Assembly (NCBI RefSeq): GCF_000758525.1
Contig: NZ_CP009241.1
Location: 1,364,001-1,428,000, forward strand
Direction of reading: 5' to 3'
Source of the DNA: Paenibacillus sp. FSL H7-0357
GTDB taxonomy: Bacteria > Bacillota > Bacilli > Paenibacillales > Paenibacillaceae
DNA: 64,000 bases
This document shows positions 1 to 8,743 of this stretch, in pieces. Each line of letters starts with the position of its first letter. Position 1 is the stretch's first letter. Below the pieces are notes generated by a model that made no database searches, had not been told where the DNA came from, and saw only the letters and a list, made by a program, of their open reading frames with translations. Made by a program: the position numbers and the translations under genes.

Positions 1-913
1 GGATCGACTGAATGGCGGCGGTTTCGGCTGCCTTGGCAACGCCGAATAAGGTTATTAGTTCTTCTAACCTGGAAGGCGGGAGAGGTTGCGTATGGAGTTC
101 AACCTGTGTGATCGCCTCGAATATTTCCGACAACCGGGTATAATGTGCGGCGATCTCTTTTGCAGCTGGCCAGTACGCCAGAACTTCCTGTGCATACTTT
201 GCCGCATCTTGTTTGGCCGCAGTGTAGACAAAAAATGTTTCGGCGGCTCCTTCAGCGTCATAGCCGCCGGAACGAAGTGCTTCTACAATGGCATCATAAG
301 CCGCAAGCCCGCATGCATAACCGGACTCCGGCAGCATGATGTCATGGGTTTCCGCTTTGAAGACCGCTTGTATGAAAGATTCTTTAATGGCCTGCAGCAC
401 ATCTATCTCGATCTGCTTCTCGTAGACCTGATAGTAGGCATAAGGAGAGAGGTTCCGCCCTAATGCTAAGAAGGGGAGTTCCTGGCAGGAATCTGCTATC
501 CCGTCCAAATAATAAAATAGCTGCTCTTGTTCATGGTATCCGTTCACAATAACAAACCGTTCTTTCCATACCACTGCGCCCGTTCCGCGGTCAATGCATG
601 CTTTGATATCAGAGATGGCCTGCTGCTGGTAGAGAGGAAAGGTAGGTGTGAAATTAAATCCGCCCATTTGGGAGGCGGTTACTCCAATCAGGTCACAAGC
701 TACAAGATGCTCCGCCATCCAATTGTAGGCCGTGGCCGAATCGGAATGGAGCTGCCTGTGAACGGAGAAGCGGAAACAGGCCGCCGTCATTCCGGACAAC
801 ATACATTTCGGCAAAGTGAACCAGCCTTTCTCTGTCAAAATACCGTATAGGGCATCTGTAAACGAATGCGATTCCTGGCGGTATTGAAGCGAATGGAGAA
901 TGACTTTACTCAT
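1..913 (-). CDS. BtrH-like protein (partial, runs off left edge)
   Basis: The reading frame opens at an ATG (911-913, minus) and continues without a stop to the window edge, giving about 304 residues, so the C-terminus is missing. It is clearly a paralogue of the next gene upstream: both have an N-terminal SFTDALY(G/A)IL block, an MLSG block, then RFSVHR or KFSVHR, and a Y-Q-Q-(Q/D)-A-I block near residue 110. This layout resembles the BtrH N-terminal fold (papain/C39-like, named after the butirosin acyltransferase) followed by a helical C-terminal region. In such proteins a Cys often precedes the first helix; here the position seems to be Ser. It lies 50 bases after its paralogue and probably shares its transcript. 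Function unknown; the family call is by pattern recognition. Confidence 0.7.
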   Translation of the reverse strand, partial: MSKVILHSLQYRQESHSFTDALYGILTEKGWFTLPKCMLSGMTAACFRFSVHRQLHSDSATAYNWMAEHLVACDLIGVTASQMGGFNFTPTFPLYQQQAISDIKACIDRGTGAVVWKERFVIVNGYHEQEQLFYYLDGIADSCQELPFLALGRNLSPYAYYQVYEKQIEIDVLQAIKESFIQAVFKAETHDIMLPESGYACGLAAYDAIVEALRSGGYDAEGAAETFFVYTAAKQDAAKYAQEVLAYWPAAKEIAAHYTRLSEIFEAITQVELHTQPLPPSRLEELITLFGVAKAAETAAIQSI

Positions 914-963
914 GAATAAATTCCTTCTTTCCGCCGTTCTTGTTCATAGCACGCGCTTAAATA

Positions 964-1956
964 TTACCTTGCCGAATGTGCGCCCCATCTGGGCACAATA
1001 GAACGTTTGCGGTCAGGGTAACGTTCGGACACAATCCGGACCCGTTCCATTGCGCGTTCTTCGAGGGCCTCAGCTTTGGCCAGCGCTGCACATAATGAGG
1101 CTTGACGGTGCTCAGCCAGTTGACCTGTTCCATGAAAGGAAGGCAGAGATACTGCAAGTTCTTCCGTCATTAGGTCTGCCAATTCACTGTATATGTGATG
1201 AACTTCATCCAGTCCCGGGATCAGCTGATGTACTTCCTGCAAATAATCCCTGATCTCCCTTCGTGCGTATACGTAGGAATCCAGAATATATGCGGCACCC
1301 GAAGAATCAAAGTCTCCCAGCTTCAAGGCTTGAATCAGGTATGAATAGGCGAGCCGGCCTGAGGCGATTTCCTTATCCGGCCATGTTTTGTAAGGTGTCT
1401 CCCAGTCATAGAGTGCCAGACGGAGAGATTCGAGCACCGCATCCTTCAAGGGAACCTCTACCTGATTGCCGAACACCTGGCAGTACCAGAAGGAGGTGAA
1501 GTTGATGCCGAAATTGTCATACAACACCACTTGGCTCTCCCCGGACCAGCCGTCCTGCAGATAAAATACCTTATCCGCATCATTATAGCCGTGAATTACC
1601 CCGAACTCCGGAATCCAATACAACGCTCCCACACCGGCATCTATGCTTTGTTTGATCCAAGCGATGGCATCCTGCTGATACACTTCGAACGAGCTGTGCC
1701 TTGTGCGTCCGCCGTCATAGGCTGTGTGAATCCCCAGATTATCAATGGCAGGTGCATGCTCATTTCCCCACTGCCCGTATGCCGTAACCGACATAGGTAG
1801 AAGCCTGCGGTGCACCGAGAATTTGAAGGCCATGCCGCTAAGCCCGGAAAGCATATACTTTGGTCCTTCAAACTGCTGCGCGGCTGTCAGGATGGCATAT
1901 AAGGCGTCTGTAAAAGACTTCGATTCACGTTTCATCTGAATATTATTAAGGTTCAC
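964..1956 (-). CDS. BtrH-like protein
   Basis: A 330-residue protein starting at GTG (1956) with an AGGAG site about 8 bases upstream. The start lies inside the 3' end of the WYL regulator gene (11-base overlap), so the two are translationally coupled. The N-terminal 150 residues carry the same blocks as the downstream paralogue (SFTDALYAIL, MLSGLSGMAFKFSVHR, GVIHGYND). The region around residues 165-280 is predicted helical. I read it as a BtrH_N-type fold with a helical tail, as seen in proteins near peptide or antibiotic biosynthesis genes, but no biosynthetic genes are visible here. No signal peptide or membrane segment, so cytoplasmic. Substrate unknown. Confidence 0.7.
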   Translation of the reverse strand: MNLNNIQMKRESKSFTDALYAILTAAQQFEGPKYMLSGLSGMAFKFSVHRRLLPMSVTAYGQWGNEHAPAIDNLGIHTAYDGGRTRHSSFEVYQQDAIAWIKQSIDAGVGALYWIPEFGVIHGYNDADKVFYLQDGWSGESQVVLYDNFGINFTSFWYCQVFGNQVEVPLKDAVLESLRLALYDWETPYKTWPDKEIASGRLAYSYLIQALKLGDFDSSGAAYILDSYVYARREIRDYLQEVHQLIPGLDEVHHIYSELADLMTEELAVSLPSFHGTGQLAEHRQASLCAALAKAEALEERAMERVRIVSERYPDRKRSIVPRWGAHSAR

Positions 1957-2854
1957 TTGGATTCTCCTGTGGATTCAGCAAATCAAGCATCGCTTGGCAT
2001 CTGCTGCTTATTTTGACTTGCAGCCATTGGGGGGCCAAAATTTGCAGCCATTCTGTAGTGAGCAGATGCTGCACGAACATCTCCGGATCGAAAAAATCCA
2101 CTTCGTAAATGTCTTTATCTATAAGATGTACCGGAAATCCGAGCCATGATTCTCCTTTGGGTGTAGCAGCCAGGCGGATCTGTGCCGTAAAAGGCTTGAG
2201 CTTTCGGACCTGTTCCTGCCGCAGTCCGCCGTCGGCTTCTCCATTGAACCGCCGCTCAGTCAGCTTCAAAGAACGGATGGAGGATAGCCGGAAGTGCTGG
2301 GGCGGACTATGTTCTGCCGTCTTGGCAATGACATGGTCATCATCGTAGTGGTTAACAAGCTTCAACGGGCAGATTTCCTGTTCACCCTCCTGCCCATCAT
2401 GAACAATTCTTACAACTATACATTCTTTGATGGCATGCTCCAGCAGCTCAATATACTGCAGCACATGTACATTTACCGTAAAAATCGGCAGCTGTGCCTC
2501 TGCACCCGGCTCCTGATCATCGGTAAGCCGCTCCAGCAGGCTGCCAATCCGCCGTACTGCCGCTCCATTCTCGTAATTATAGCGGCTGTACCGGTAAGCC
2601 AAATATTTCAGAATCTGCTTTTCCTGATCGGTCATATAGAGATAGGGAAGCATGAAGCTGTCATCCTCATAGCAATACCCGCGTTGCTTCGCCACATATT
2701 GCAGCGGAGCCCGGAGGGAAGAGGCCATGTATTCGATATCCCGCTGAGCCTGGCGCTTGGAGATTTCGAACTGCCCGGCCAGATGATTGCTGTTCGGATA
2801 ACGCCTCGCCTTAATCTGCTGGTCGAACCATTGAATACGGTGGATATGGCTCAA
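1946..2854 (-). CDS. WYL-domain transcriptional regulator (YafY-like)
   Basis: A 302-residue regulator starting at TTG (2854), chosen because AAAGGGAGCG lies about 8 bases upstream. The N-terminus (residues 1-55) is a winged-helix HTH with the typical SKRQAQRDIEYM recognition segment. The central part (about 125-205) is a WYL-type ligand-sensing domain, with a conserved block at CPLKLVNHYDDDHVIAKT although the WYL triplet itself is not obvious. The rest is a C-terminal extension domain. WYL regulators bind nucleotides or nucleic acids and are often specific for the next genes. Here the next genes are the two BtrH-like paralogues, which it probably controls along with itself. Confidence 0.85.
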   Translation of the reverse strand: MSHIHRIQWFDQQIKARRYPNSNHLAGQFEISKRQAQRDIEYMASSLRAPLQYVAKQRGYCYEDDSFMLPYLYMTDQEKQILKYLAYRYSRYNYENGAAVRRIGSLLERLTDDQEPGAEAQLPIFTVNVHVLQYIELLEHAIKECIVVRIVHDGQEGEQEICPLKLVNHYDDDHVIAKTAEHSPPQHFRLSSIRSLKLTERRFNGEADGGLRQEQVRKLKPFTAQIRLAATPKGESWLGFPVHLIDKDIYEVDFFDPEMFVQHLLTTEWLQILAPQWLQVKISSRCQAMLDLLNPQENPSEP

Positions 2855-3010
2855 GTAAGACGCTCCCTTTCATGATTATGGGAATCAGAGCTTGGCCCTG
2901 TGTTTGTTTATTTCGAGTATAAGGAACCCGGCGGAATGAAACAAGGATGCCTGCACCTGTCTTATGCAGATGCGCATAAAAGAGAGAGGCATCCCCGACT
3001 AAGGATACGC

Positions 3011-3199
3011 TTAGCCTGTTATAGCATCAACTTTGACTTGCGGCGCTTTACTGCACCGCTTGCATACCTTAATTCCGGTTCCATCGCTCTTCACTTTTGG
3101 ATAGAGCAGTTTAATGCGCGTAGTTTCACAGATCGGGCATGTCCCCCGGCCCCGTGACGGCAAGTTCCAAAGTACGCGGCCCCGTTTTGTTTTCGGCAT
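3011..3199 (-). CDS. Small zinc-ribbon-like protein
   Basis: A 62-residue protein. The start at 3199 is chosen over the longer frame because a GAGG site lies 9 bases upstream and the composition changes there. It has two CxxC knuckles, CPIC near residue 21 and CKRC near residue 46, spaced as in a zinc ribbon, and basic residues between them (KTKRGRVLW at the N-terminus). This suggests a small nucleic-acid-binding or ribosome-associated protein, but I do not recognise the family. A near-perfect inverted repeat lies in its 5' region (3249-3279). Confidence 0.7.
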   Translation of the reverse strand: MPKTKRGRVLWNLPSRGRGTCPICETTRIKLLYPKVKSDGTGIKVCKRCSKAPQVKVDAITG

Positions 3200-3248
3200 A
3201 ATCTTGAACCTCATTTCACAGTTTGAATGGTACCTTCGTAGTATAAAA

Positions 3249-3279
3249 CAAGAGGTACGACATAAAATGTCGCACCTCT
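3249..3279 (-). repeat. 14-bp inverted repeat upstream of the zinc-ribbon gene
   Basis: Arms AAGAGGTRCGACAT and its complement around a 3-base loop. The single mismatch becomes a G-U pair in the minus-strand RNA, so the leader of the zinc-ribbon transcript would form a full 14-bp hairpin. No U-run follows, so it does not look like a terminator. It may be an operator or an RNA regulatory hairpin. Confidence 0.55.
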
Positions 3280-3394
3280 TATAAATCTCAATCCAAATAA
3301 ATGAAATAAAATACAATATTTATGCTCTTTTTTATATAAATGAATTGATTTTCCCTATATACTTAGCAGAATCTACTGTAAAGGAGAGTTTGCG

Positions 3395-3559
3395 ATGAGC
3401 AATATCATCACGATTCTGAGCGTTGCTGCAATAGCTGTCATTATGCTTTTGATGAATAAATATGTGAAGAACAAAAGCCGGATGCGCCTCGTGCTGGCCA
3501 TTATGTTTGTGCTCTATATTTCTACGTTTATCATCATAGGAATGTTAAAGGGTTCATGA
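3395..3559 (+). CDS. Small two-helix membrane protein
   Basis: A 54-residue reading frame with a strong site (AAGGAGAG, 6 bases before the ATG). Residues 3-20 form a hydrophobic helix, followed by a positively charged loop (NKYVKNKSRMR), then a second hydrophobic helix (about 30-49). The charge distribution places the loop in the cytoplasm with both ends outside. It is followed by a rho-independent terminator, so it is a single-gene transcript. Family unrecognised. Confidence 0.7.
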   Translation: MSNIITILSVAAIAVIMLLMNKYVKNKSRMRLVLAIMFVLYISTFIIIGMLKGS

Positions 3560-3595
3560 AGATGTCCCCAAAACTGGATACATATTAAGATGAGG

Positions 3596-3622
3596 AGTCC
3601 GTGCAGAGTGCGGGCTTTTTTT
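3596..3622 (+). terminator. Rho-independent terminator after the small membrane protein
   Basis: Stem AGTCCG / CGGGCT (one G-U pair) around a short loop, followed directly by seven T. Confidence 0.75.
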
Positions 3623-3679
3623 GTTAAAAGATAAGAATTTATATGCTTCACGTTATAATTTATCCTTCTATTTCTCGCT

Positions 3680-3717
3680 GAAACGGATACCGTCCTTTTG
3701 AGGACGGTATCCGTTTC
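3680..3717. repeat. Dispersed intergenic hairpin repeat, copy 1
   Basis: A perfect 17-bp inverted repeat (GAAACGGATACCGTCCT and complement) around a TTTG loop, preceded by TTTCTCGCT and followed by CACTTGT. Nearly the same block recurs at 33249-33304. No T-run follows. Confidence 0.75.
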
Positions 3718-3835
3718 CACTTGTCTGTTCATAAAGCAGAATCACTTTCCGATAAAGAAAACAGTTGTTGAATGTGCAAAATACTACATTTTGTTTGTTT
3801 ATTCGACATCACTAGATAGATAGGGCGGTGGCTTT

Positions 3836-5149
3836 ATGAGGGGAAACAAAGTATGGGGGTTATTGAAGGTGTGGGGGGCCCTCCTGGTCCTAACAGGAAT
3901 TGTAGGTTGCAGCAACTCCGGTGACGGAAACAAGGAAGAGGCAGCAGCTCAGGAGGTTACACTAAAGTTTGTGTGGTGGGGGAAAGAGCAACGCAAAGAG
4001 GACACGCAGAAGGTAGTTGATTTGTATATGAAGGAGCATCCGGGCGTCAAGATTGTGACGGAGGATTTCTCAGGTACAGATGCGCTGTCTTCTCGTCTGG
4101 CTATGGATACGGCGGATCAGAAGGCTGCTGATATTATTCAGGGGGATTATGGATTTATATTCAATTATATTAATCGGGATCTCATTGAACCGCTTGGCCC
4201 TTATATTAAGAATAAGAGTCTTTCCATATCGGATGTTCCCCCGGAGTACCTGGCTCCAGGCATGAAAAATGATGAATTATATGCGGTCAATATCGGCATT
4301 AATTCAGAAGCTCTGATCTATGATCCGGCATTCCTTCAGGAGGCGGGCATTAAGGCACCTTCCCAGGATTATACAATAGATGAGCTGTACAAGACACTTG
4401 TAGAACTAAAAGAAACTATAGATGATCCCGATTTCTATCCGATGGGGAATATGTTTGCTGTGAGTTATTTTCTGAGAACCAGAGGCGTATCCATGTACAA
4501 TGCGGAGGGAACGGCTCTTGGATATGATGATGACAAAGATCTGGCGGATTATTTCACCCTCTATAAAAAATGGACAGAGGAAGGGTTGATAGGCTCATTT
4601 AAGGGAGTCAGCAATGATGAGAATCATCCGGTAATAACCGGGAAGACGGCCTTCTTCTCCGTTTCCAGCAATGCATCGACAATCTTGAGCAGCAAGGCAG
4701 GAAGAACCATCAAGCTGCTGCCGCTGCCGAAGGCCGGGGACAAAGAAGGGCGCTTTATCAAACCCTCCATGTTCCTCGCGGTGTCATCCTATTCTAAATA
4801 TCCGGAAGAAGCAGCCAAATTCATTGATTTCTTCATTAATAATGCGGCAGCCAATGACATTCTGAAGGGAGAACGGGGAGTTCCTGTTTCCACTGTGATT
4901 GCTGCACAGCTCTCCGGCAAGCTGGGAGAAGGGGGAAAACAACAGTACGAGCTGCTTGACTATCTCAAGACTCATTCATCCCCAATCGATCCTCCTGCTC
5001 CAAGCAGCGCCTTGATTGCTGACAATGCCTATAAAATCATCCTGGAACGTGTGCTGGACGGCAGCATAACCCCGGAACAAGCAGCTAAGAGTTATCGGGC
5101 AGAAGCCACCTCAATTCTGGACACAACAGATAAGGGGGCAACGAAATGA
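3836..5149 (+). CDS. Extracellular solute-binding lipoprotein (ABC sugar type)
   Basis: A 437-residue lipoprotein: signal peptide with a lipobox ending GIVGC (Cys25), an acidic linker, then a family 1 solute-binding fold beginning VTLKFVWWG. Such proteins capture sugars or oligosaccharides outside the cell for an ABC importer. No permease or ATPase gene is near. Instead the stop codon overlaps the ATG of a methyl-accepting chemotaxis protein (ATGA, 5146-5149), so the pair is translated together. I infer that this protein presents its ligand to the chemoreceptor, or serves an importer encoded elsewhere. Confidence 0.88.
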   Translation: MRGNKVWGLLKVWGALLVLTGIVGCSNSGDGNKEEAAAQEVTLKFVWWGKEQRKEDTQKVVDLYMKEHPGVKIVTEDFSGTDALSSRLAMDTADQKAADIIQGDYGFIFNYINRDLIEPLGPYIKNKSLSISDVPPEYLAPGMKNDELYAVNIGINSEALIYDPAFLQEAGIKAPSQDYTIDELYKTLVELKETIDDPDFYPMGNMFAVSYFLRTRGVSMYNAEGTALGYDDDKDLADYFTLYKKWTEEGLIGSFKGVSNDENHPVITGKTAFFSVSSNASTILSSKAGRTIKLLPLPKAGDKEGRFIKPSMFLAVSSYSKYPEEAAKFIDFFINNAAANDILKGERGVPVSTVIAAQLSGKLGEGGKQQYELLDYLKTHSSPIDPPAPSSALIADNAYKIILERVLDGSITPEQAAKSYRAEATSILDTTDKGATK

Positions 5150-6843
5150 GCAGACTCAGAAACATGACGATTAAAAATAAATTATACGGCGGGTTCGGCC
5201 TGATTCTGATCCTCCTGCTGGTTGTAGCCTTCACCAGCTACTTTTACCTTTCCAAGGTCAATGATACCTACACACAATTGCTGACGAACAAATCCCAATC
5301 GGTTCAACTGATCAAGGATTTGCGAATTGCCGTGGAGCAGGAAAGGGCAAGCATCAGCGGTTTCCTGATTGATGGAGATGAGTCCAAAGTAGCTGATTTT
5401 GAGGGAGCGAAGAATCAGTTCCGCACTGCTCTTGGTCAGCTGAAATCACTCACTACCGATCGTGATGACAAACAAATCCTCGCCGGACTCGATCTCCTGC
5501 AGGAGCATTACAGCGGTACTGCTATGCAAGTTATCGACAGTAAAAAGCGGAATAACAGCGATTATCTGGAGATCCTGCAAACGCAGGGACCTGTTCTAAG
5601 TAAATTCAGCAGTACGGCAGAACGGTTTGTTAAGCTTCAGGAGGAGGAACTGGAGCTGGAAGCTAATACAACCTTCAGTGATGTATCGGCTACTAAGAAG
5701 CTGGTCATTGCATTGACAGGCGCAGCCTTGCTTCTGGGAACTCTGGCCGCGGCTCTGATCAGCAGGGCGATCTCGAACCCGATCCAGAAGCTCCAGAAGA
5801 TGGCGGTTCAAATTGCCGGAGGGGATCTGCGGAATACTCTGGTGGAGATCAAGAATAAGGACGAGATTGGGCAATTGGCTGAGGCCTTCAATAACATGGG
5901 CAACCACTTGCGTGATCTGATCCGGGAAGTGGGCACGAATGCGGAGCATGTTGCCGCCTCATCGGAAGAGCTGACAGCCAGCGCGGAACAAACGGGACAG
6001 GCTACGGAGCATGTTGCGTCCATTACGGAGAAATTAGCGGAAGGAGCGCAGACGCAGGTAAACAGTATCGAAGCCAGCGTTGCGCTTGTTCAGAAGATGG
6101 ACGGAGAGGCCGCGCAAATTGCGGAGCGTTCTATTCATGTCAAGGAATCGGTGGATGTAGCATCCGACCTGGCCACCAAAGGGATTCAGGCGGTTGAATC
6201 AGCAATTCACCAAATATCGGCTGTATCAAAAAATGTAAGTGAGGTTTCAGGAGTGGTCAGCGCCTTGGCCGAAAGCTCCAGAGAAATCGGCGAAATCATT
6301 GCAATTATTACGGATATAGCGAATCAGACGAACCTGCTGTCGCTAAATGCGGCGATTGAAGCAGCGAGAGCAGGAGAGCATGGCCGGGGTTTTGCTGTAG
6401 TAGCCAGTGAGGTGCGCAAGCTTGCGGAGAAGACTGCAGAATCCGGGAAACGCGTCTCTGAGGTAATTCATTCGATTCAATCGGAGACAAGCCGGACCCT
6501 CACAATGGTCAGTCAAGGGGAGAAGGAAGTGGAGGCCGGCATTTATGCCGTCCAAACCGCCGGGCAATCCTTTGCCGAAATCGAAGCCTCCATACAAGAA
6601 ATTAACGAACAGATTGGAGGCGTCTCCGATGCTTCCCAAGAAATGTCGCATGAAACTCATGAGCTGGTAGTTGCCTTTGAGCAGATCAACAGGATCACGT
6701 TGGCCTCCTCCGAGGGGACCTATGACGTATCCGCCTCGGCGCAAGAGCAGTTGGCCAGTGTGGAGGAAATTGCAGTGGCCTCAAGAATGCTGTCCGAGCT
6801 TGCTCAGGAGCTTCAGGAAAGTATTTCGAAGTTTTCAGTCTAA
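5146..6843 (+). CDS. Methyl-accepting chemotaxis protein
   Basis: A 565-residue transmembrane receptor. TM1 is at about 13-33, an extracellular four-helix-bundle-type region (about 34-185) follows, TM2 is at about 187-208, then HAMP (about 209-262) and a long cytoplasmic signalling coiled coil. The hairpin tip is the highly conserved block [20 protein letters not shown] near residue 400. The start overlaps the stop of the upstream binding-protein gene. Receptors of this type control CheA and flagellar rotation. The gene order argues that the lipoprotein is its ligand adaptor. Confidence 0.93.
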   Translation: MSRLRNMTIKNKLYGGFGLILILLLVVAFTSYFYLSKVNDTYTQLLTNKSQSVQLIKDLRIAVEQERASISGFLIDGDESKVADFEGAKNQFRTALGQLKSLTTDRDDKQILAGLDLLQEHYSGTAMQVIDSKKRNNSDYLEILQTQGPVLSKFSSTAERFVKLQEEELELEANTTFSDVSATKKLVIALTGAALLLGTLAAALISRAISNPIQKLQKMAVQIAGGDLRNTLVEIKNKDEIGQLAEAFNNMGNHLRDLIREVGTNAEHVAASSEELTASAEQTGQATEHVASITEKLAEGAQTQVNSIEASVALVQKMDGEAAQIAERSIHVKESVDVASDLATKGIQAVESAIHQISAVSKNVSEVSGVVSALAESSREIGEIIAIITDIANQTNLLSLNAAIEAARAGEHGRGFAVVASEVRKLAEKTAESGKRVSEVIHSIQSETSRTLTMVSQGEKEVEAGIYAVQTAGQSFAEIEASIQEINEQIGGVSDASQEMSHETHELVVAFEQINRITLASSEGTYDVSASAQEQLASVEEIAVASRMLSELAQELQESISKFSV

Positions 6844-6950
6844 TCAATCTATTGTTAAGAGGGGAACGTTTCTTCCTGGTTTCATAGTTTTATCTAGTTA
6901 TGACAGGATAAATACGCAATAGACCAACCCAAAAGCAAGGACTAAATGCC

Positions 6951-6981
6951 TTGTCGGGTGCGTTTTCCTCCGTGCTATAAT
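6951..6981 (+). promoter_or_regulatory. Putative sigma-A promoter of the soluble transducer gene
   Basis: A perfect TATAAT at 6976-6981 lies about 33 bases before the GTG start. A possible -35 (TTGTCG, 6951-6956) has a rather long 19-base spacing. Confidence 0.4.
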
Positions 6982-7014
6982 GATCTAAAATCCTTTATTA
7001 GGAGCTGTTGTGTC

Positions 7015-7857
7015 GTGAAGGGTCAAAATGAAACGGAGATTGAACAATTACTGGATGCTTTGAGAATATCGTTGCCGCTTGTGCAGCGTTTGTTTCCGCT
7101 GGATGTCATGTTCGCATTAGCCGATTCGGACAAGTTCATCTATTATCTGCCGGGGAATGAGCTGGACATCCGCATTCAAGAGGGAATGCCGGTTCCGCAG
7201 AATGGCGGGATCCGAAGATCCCTGGACACCGGCGAGACGGTTAGTGCAAATATTCCGAAGGAAATCTACGGATTGCCCTTCAAATCTTCGTCTATGCCGA
7301 TTCAGGGGCAAGACGGGAAGGTTATCGGTGTTTTTACCATTGGGATCAGCCTGCACAATCAAGAAACGTTAAGCGATGCGGCCAATACTCTGGCAACAAC
7401 CTCTGAAGAGATAAGCTCCACCTCCGGGGAGATAGCCGGAACTGCTTCTGATTTGGCGAATACCGTAGGCGATCTTAAGCTGCTCGGCCAGAAGGTTGTC
7501 GAAGAGCTGCATAGTACGGATGAGATTTTGGATTTCATCAAAAAGGTGGCGGACAACTCCAATCTGCTGGGCCTGAACGCTGCAATCGAAGCTGCACATG
7601 CCGCCGAGCATGGCCGGGGATTTGGGATAGTAGCGCAGGAGATTCGAAAGATGTCGGTCTCCAGCGCCTCCTCTGCCAAAGAAATCGCCAGCATCCTGCA
7701 GGCGATCAAGAAGAACATTACCCTGATGGATGCAACCCTGCTGGATTGTCTGGCACAAAGCGAGCGCCAGGCTGCGGCAACGGAGCAAATCACCGCGTCC
7801 ATGCAGCAGTTAGCCGCTTCTGCAGTGGAGATCGAAAAGATTGCCCGTCTGATCTAA
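7015..7857 (+). CDS. Soluble chemotaxis transducer, YfmS-like
   Basis: About 280 residues, with no membrane segment or HAMP. The GTG start at 7015 is preferred over a longer frame because GGAG lies 10 bases upstream and a TATAAT box lies between the two candidates. Residues about 1-120 form a PAS/cache-like sensory part (GIRRSLDTGETV, FTIGISL). The rest is a short signalling coiled coil with the receptor tip [20 protein letters not shown]. Size and layout match B. subtilis YfmS, a cytoplasmic transducer. It follows the membrane receptor by about 170 bases but has its own promoter-like element. Confidence 0.85.
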   Translation: MKGQNETEIEQLLDALRISLPLVQRLFPLDVMFALADSDKFIYYLPGNELDIRIQEGMPVPQNGGIRRSLDTGETVSANIPKEIYGLPFKSSSMPIQGQDGKVIGVFTIGISLHNQETLSDAANTLATTSEEISSTSGEIAGTASDLANTVGDLKLLGQKVVEELHSTDEILDFIKKVADNSNLLGLNAAIEAAHAAEHGRGFGIVAQEIRKMSVSSASSAKEIASILQAIKKNITLMDATLLDCLAQSERQAAATEQITASMQQLAASAVEIEKIARLI

Positions 7858-7916
7858 CCCGGTCATTGGCGTTTCATACCAGTGATCTGAGGAGAACTGA
7901 ATAATATATTAGTGTG

Positions 7917-7941
7917 AAGAGTCCCCGGTGGACTCTTTTTT
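7917..7941 (+). terminator. Rho-independent terminator after the YfmS-like gene
   Basis: AAGAGTCC / GGACTCTT stem around a five-base loop, followed by T-rich sequence. Confidence 0.85.
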
Positions 7942-8032
7942 ATTGTGGTGTGTGAAGAGATGCGCACTATGAAACTCTGTATGCTATGCTAGCAAACATG
8001 TTACAGTGGAGGAAAGAATATTTATAGAAGCG

Positions 8033-8695
8033 ATGGTGGCTATGCAGATTCAGTTACAGGATGAAATGATTCAAATCCATGTACAGTACGCGAAGCGGAA
8101 GAAGATTTCCCTTCATATAGATGCAATTGGGCTGATTACGGTAAAAGCCCCCAAGGGGACAAGCGACGAAATGATTTTGGGCGCAGTGGAGCGGCACGGC
8201 GAATGGATTCTGGACAAGCTGCGCAAGGGCCGGGAGGCACGGCAGGCACCCAAGGCGAAGGAATATCAGGAGGAAGGGAAGTTTCTTTACCTTGGGAAGG
8301 AATACCCGCTGCATGAATTGATTAACGTCGGTGAATGGGATGCGGAGAAGCTGAAGCTGGAACTCAAAAAGTTCTATTTTGCCAGCCTGAAGAAGATTGT
8401 CGCGGAACGGATCACCGTTTATCAGAATCAGCTCCGCGTAAAACCGAAGACGATCGAAATCGTTGAATCCAGAACCAAGTGGGGGAGCTGCAGTGCGGAC
8501 AAGAAACTGACGTTTAATTACCGCCTGGCGATGGCCCCCGCCCAGGTTATTGATTATGTGATTATCCATGAGCTATGCCATCTGCTGCATATGAATCATG
8601 ACCGGTCTTTTTGGCGCCGCCTCGGGAGTGTCATGCCGGATTACAAAGAGAAGGAAGAGTTTCTGGCCCGGTTTGGGCAATTCATGACTCTCTAA
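8033..8695 (+). CDS. YgjP-like zinc metallopeptidase
   Basis: About 220 residues. The catalytic signature HELCHLLHMNHDRSFW sits near the C-terminus, with zinc ligands His-x3-His and a downstream His, and the preceding KWGSCSADKKLTFNYRL block is diagnostic of the YgjP/DUF45 family. These are cytoplasmic SprT-like metallopeptidases whose substrates are poorly known. The start is uncertain: a GTG at 8006 precedes GGAGG, and ATG codons lie at 8033 and 8042. I chose 8033 because the GGAGG inside the longer frame argues for a downstream start. Confidence 0.85.
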   Translation: MVAMQIQLQDEMIQIHVQYAKRKKISLHIDAIGLITVKAPKGTSDEMILGAVERHGEWILDKLRKGREARQAPKAKEYQEEGKFLYLGKEYPLHELINVGEWDAEKLKLELKKFYFASLKKIVAERITVYQNQLRVKPKTIEIVESRTKWGSCSADKKLTFNYRLAMAPAQVIDYVIIHELCHLLHMNHDRSFWRRLGSVMPDYKEKEEFLARFGQFMTL

Positions 8696-8743
8696 ACATA
8701 GCAGATCCCGGGGTTGCGGCTGACTTGCCCTAACTTCCGGTTT

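Noticed and set aside
2900..3157. Plus-strand 85-codon frame
   Set aside because: It overlaps the minus-strand zinc-ribbon gene, has no ribosome site and an unlikely composition.
3734..3757. Possible sigma-D promoter (TAAA and TCCGATAA) before the binding protein-chemoreceptor operon
   Set aside because: The spacer is about 12 bases, while flagellar promoters need about 15, and the -10 lacks the first G.
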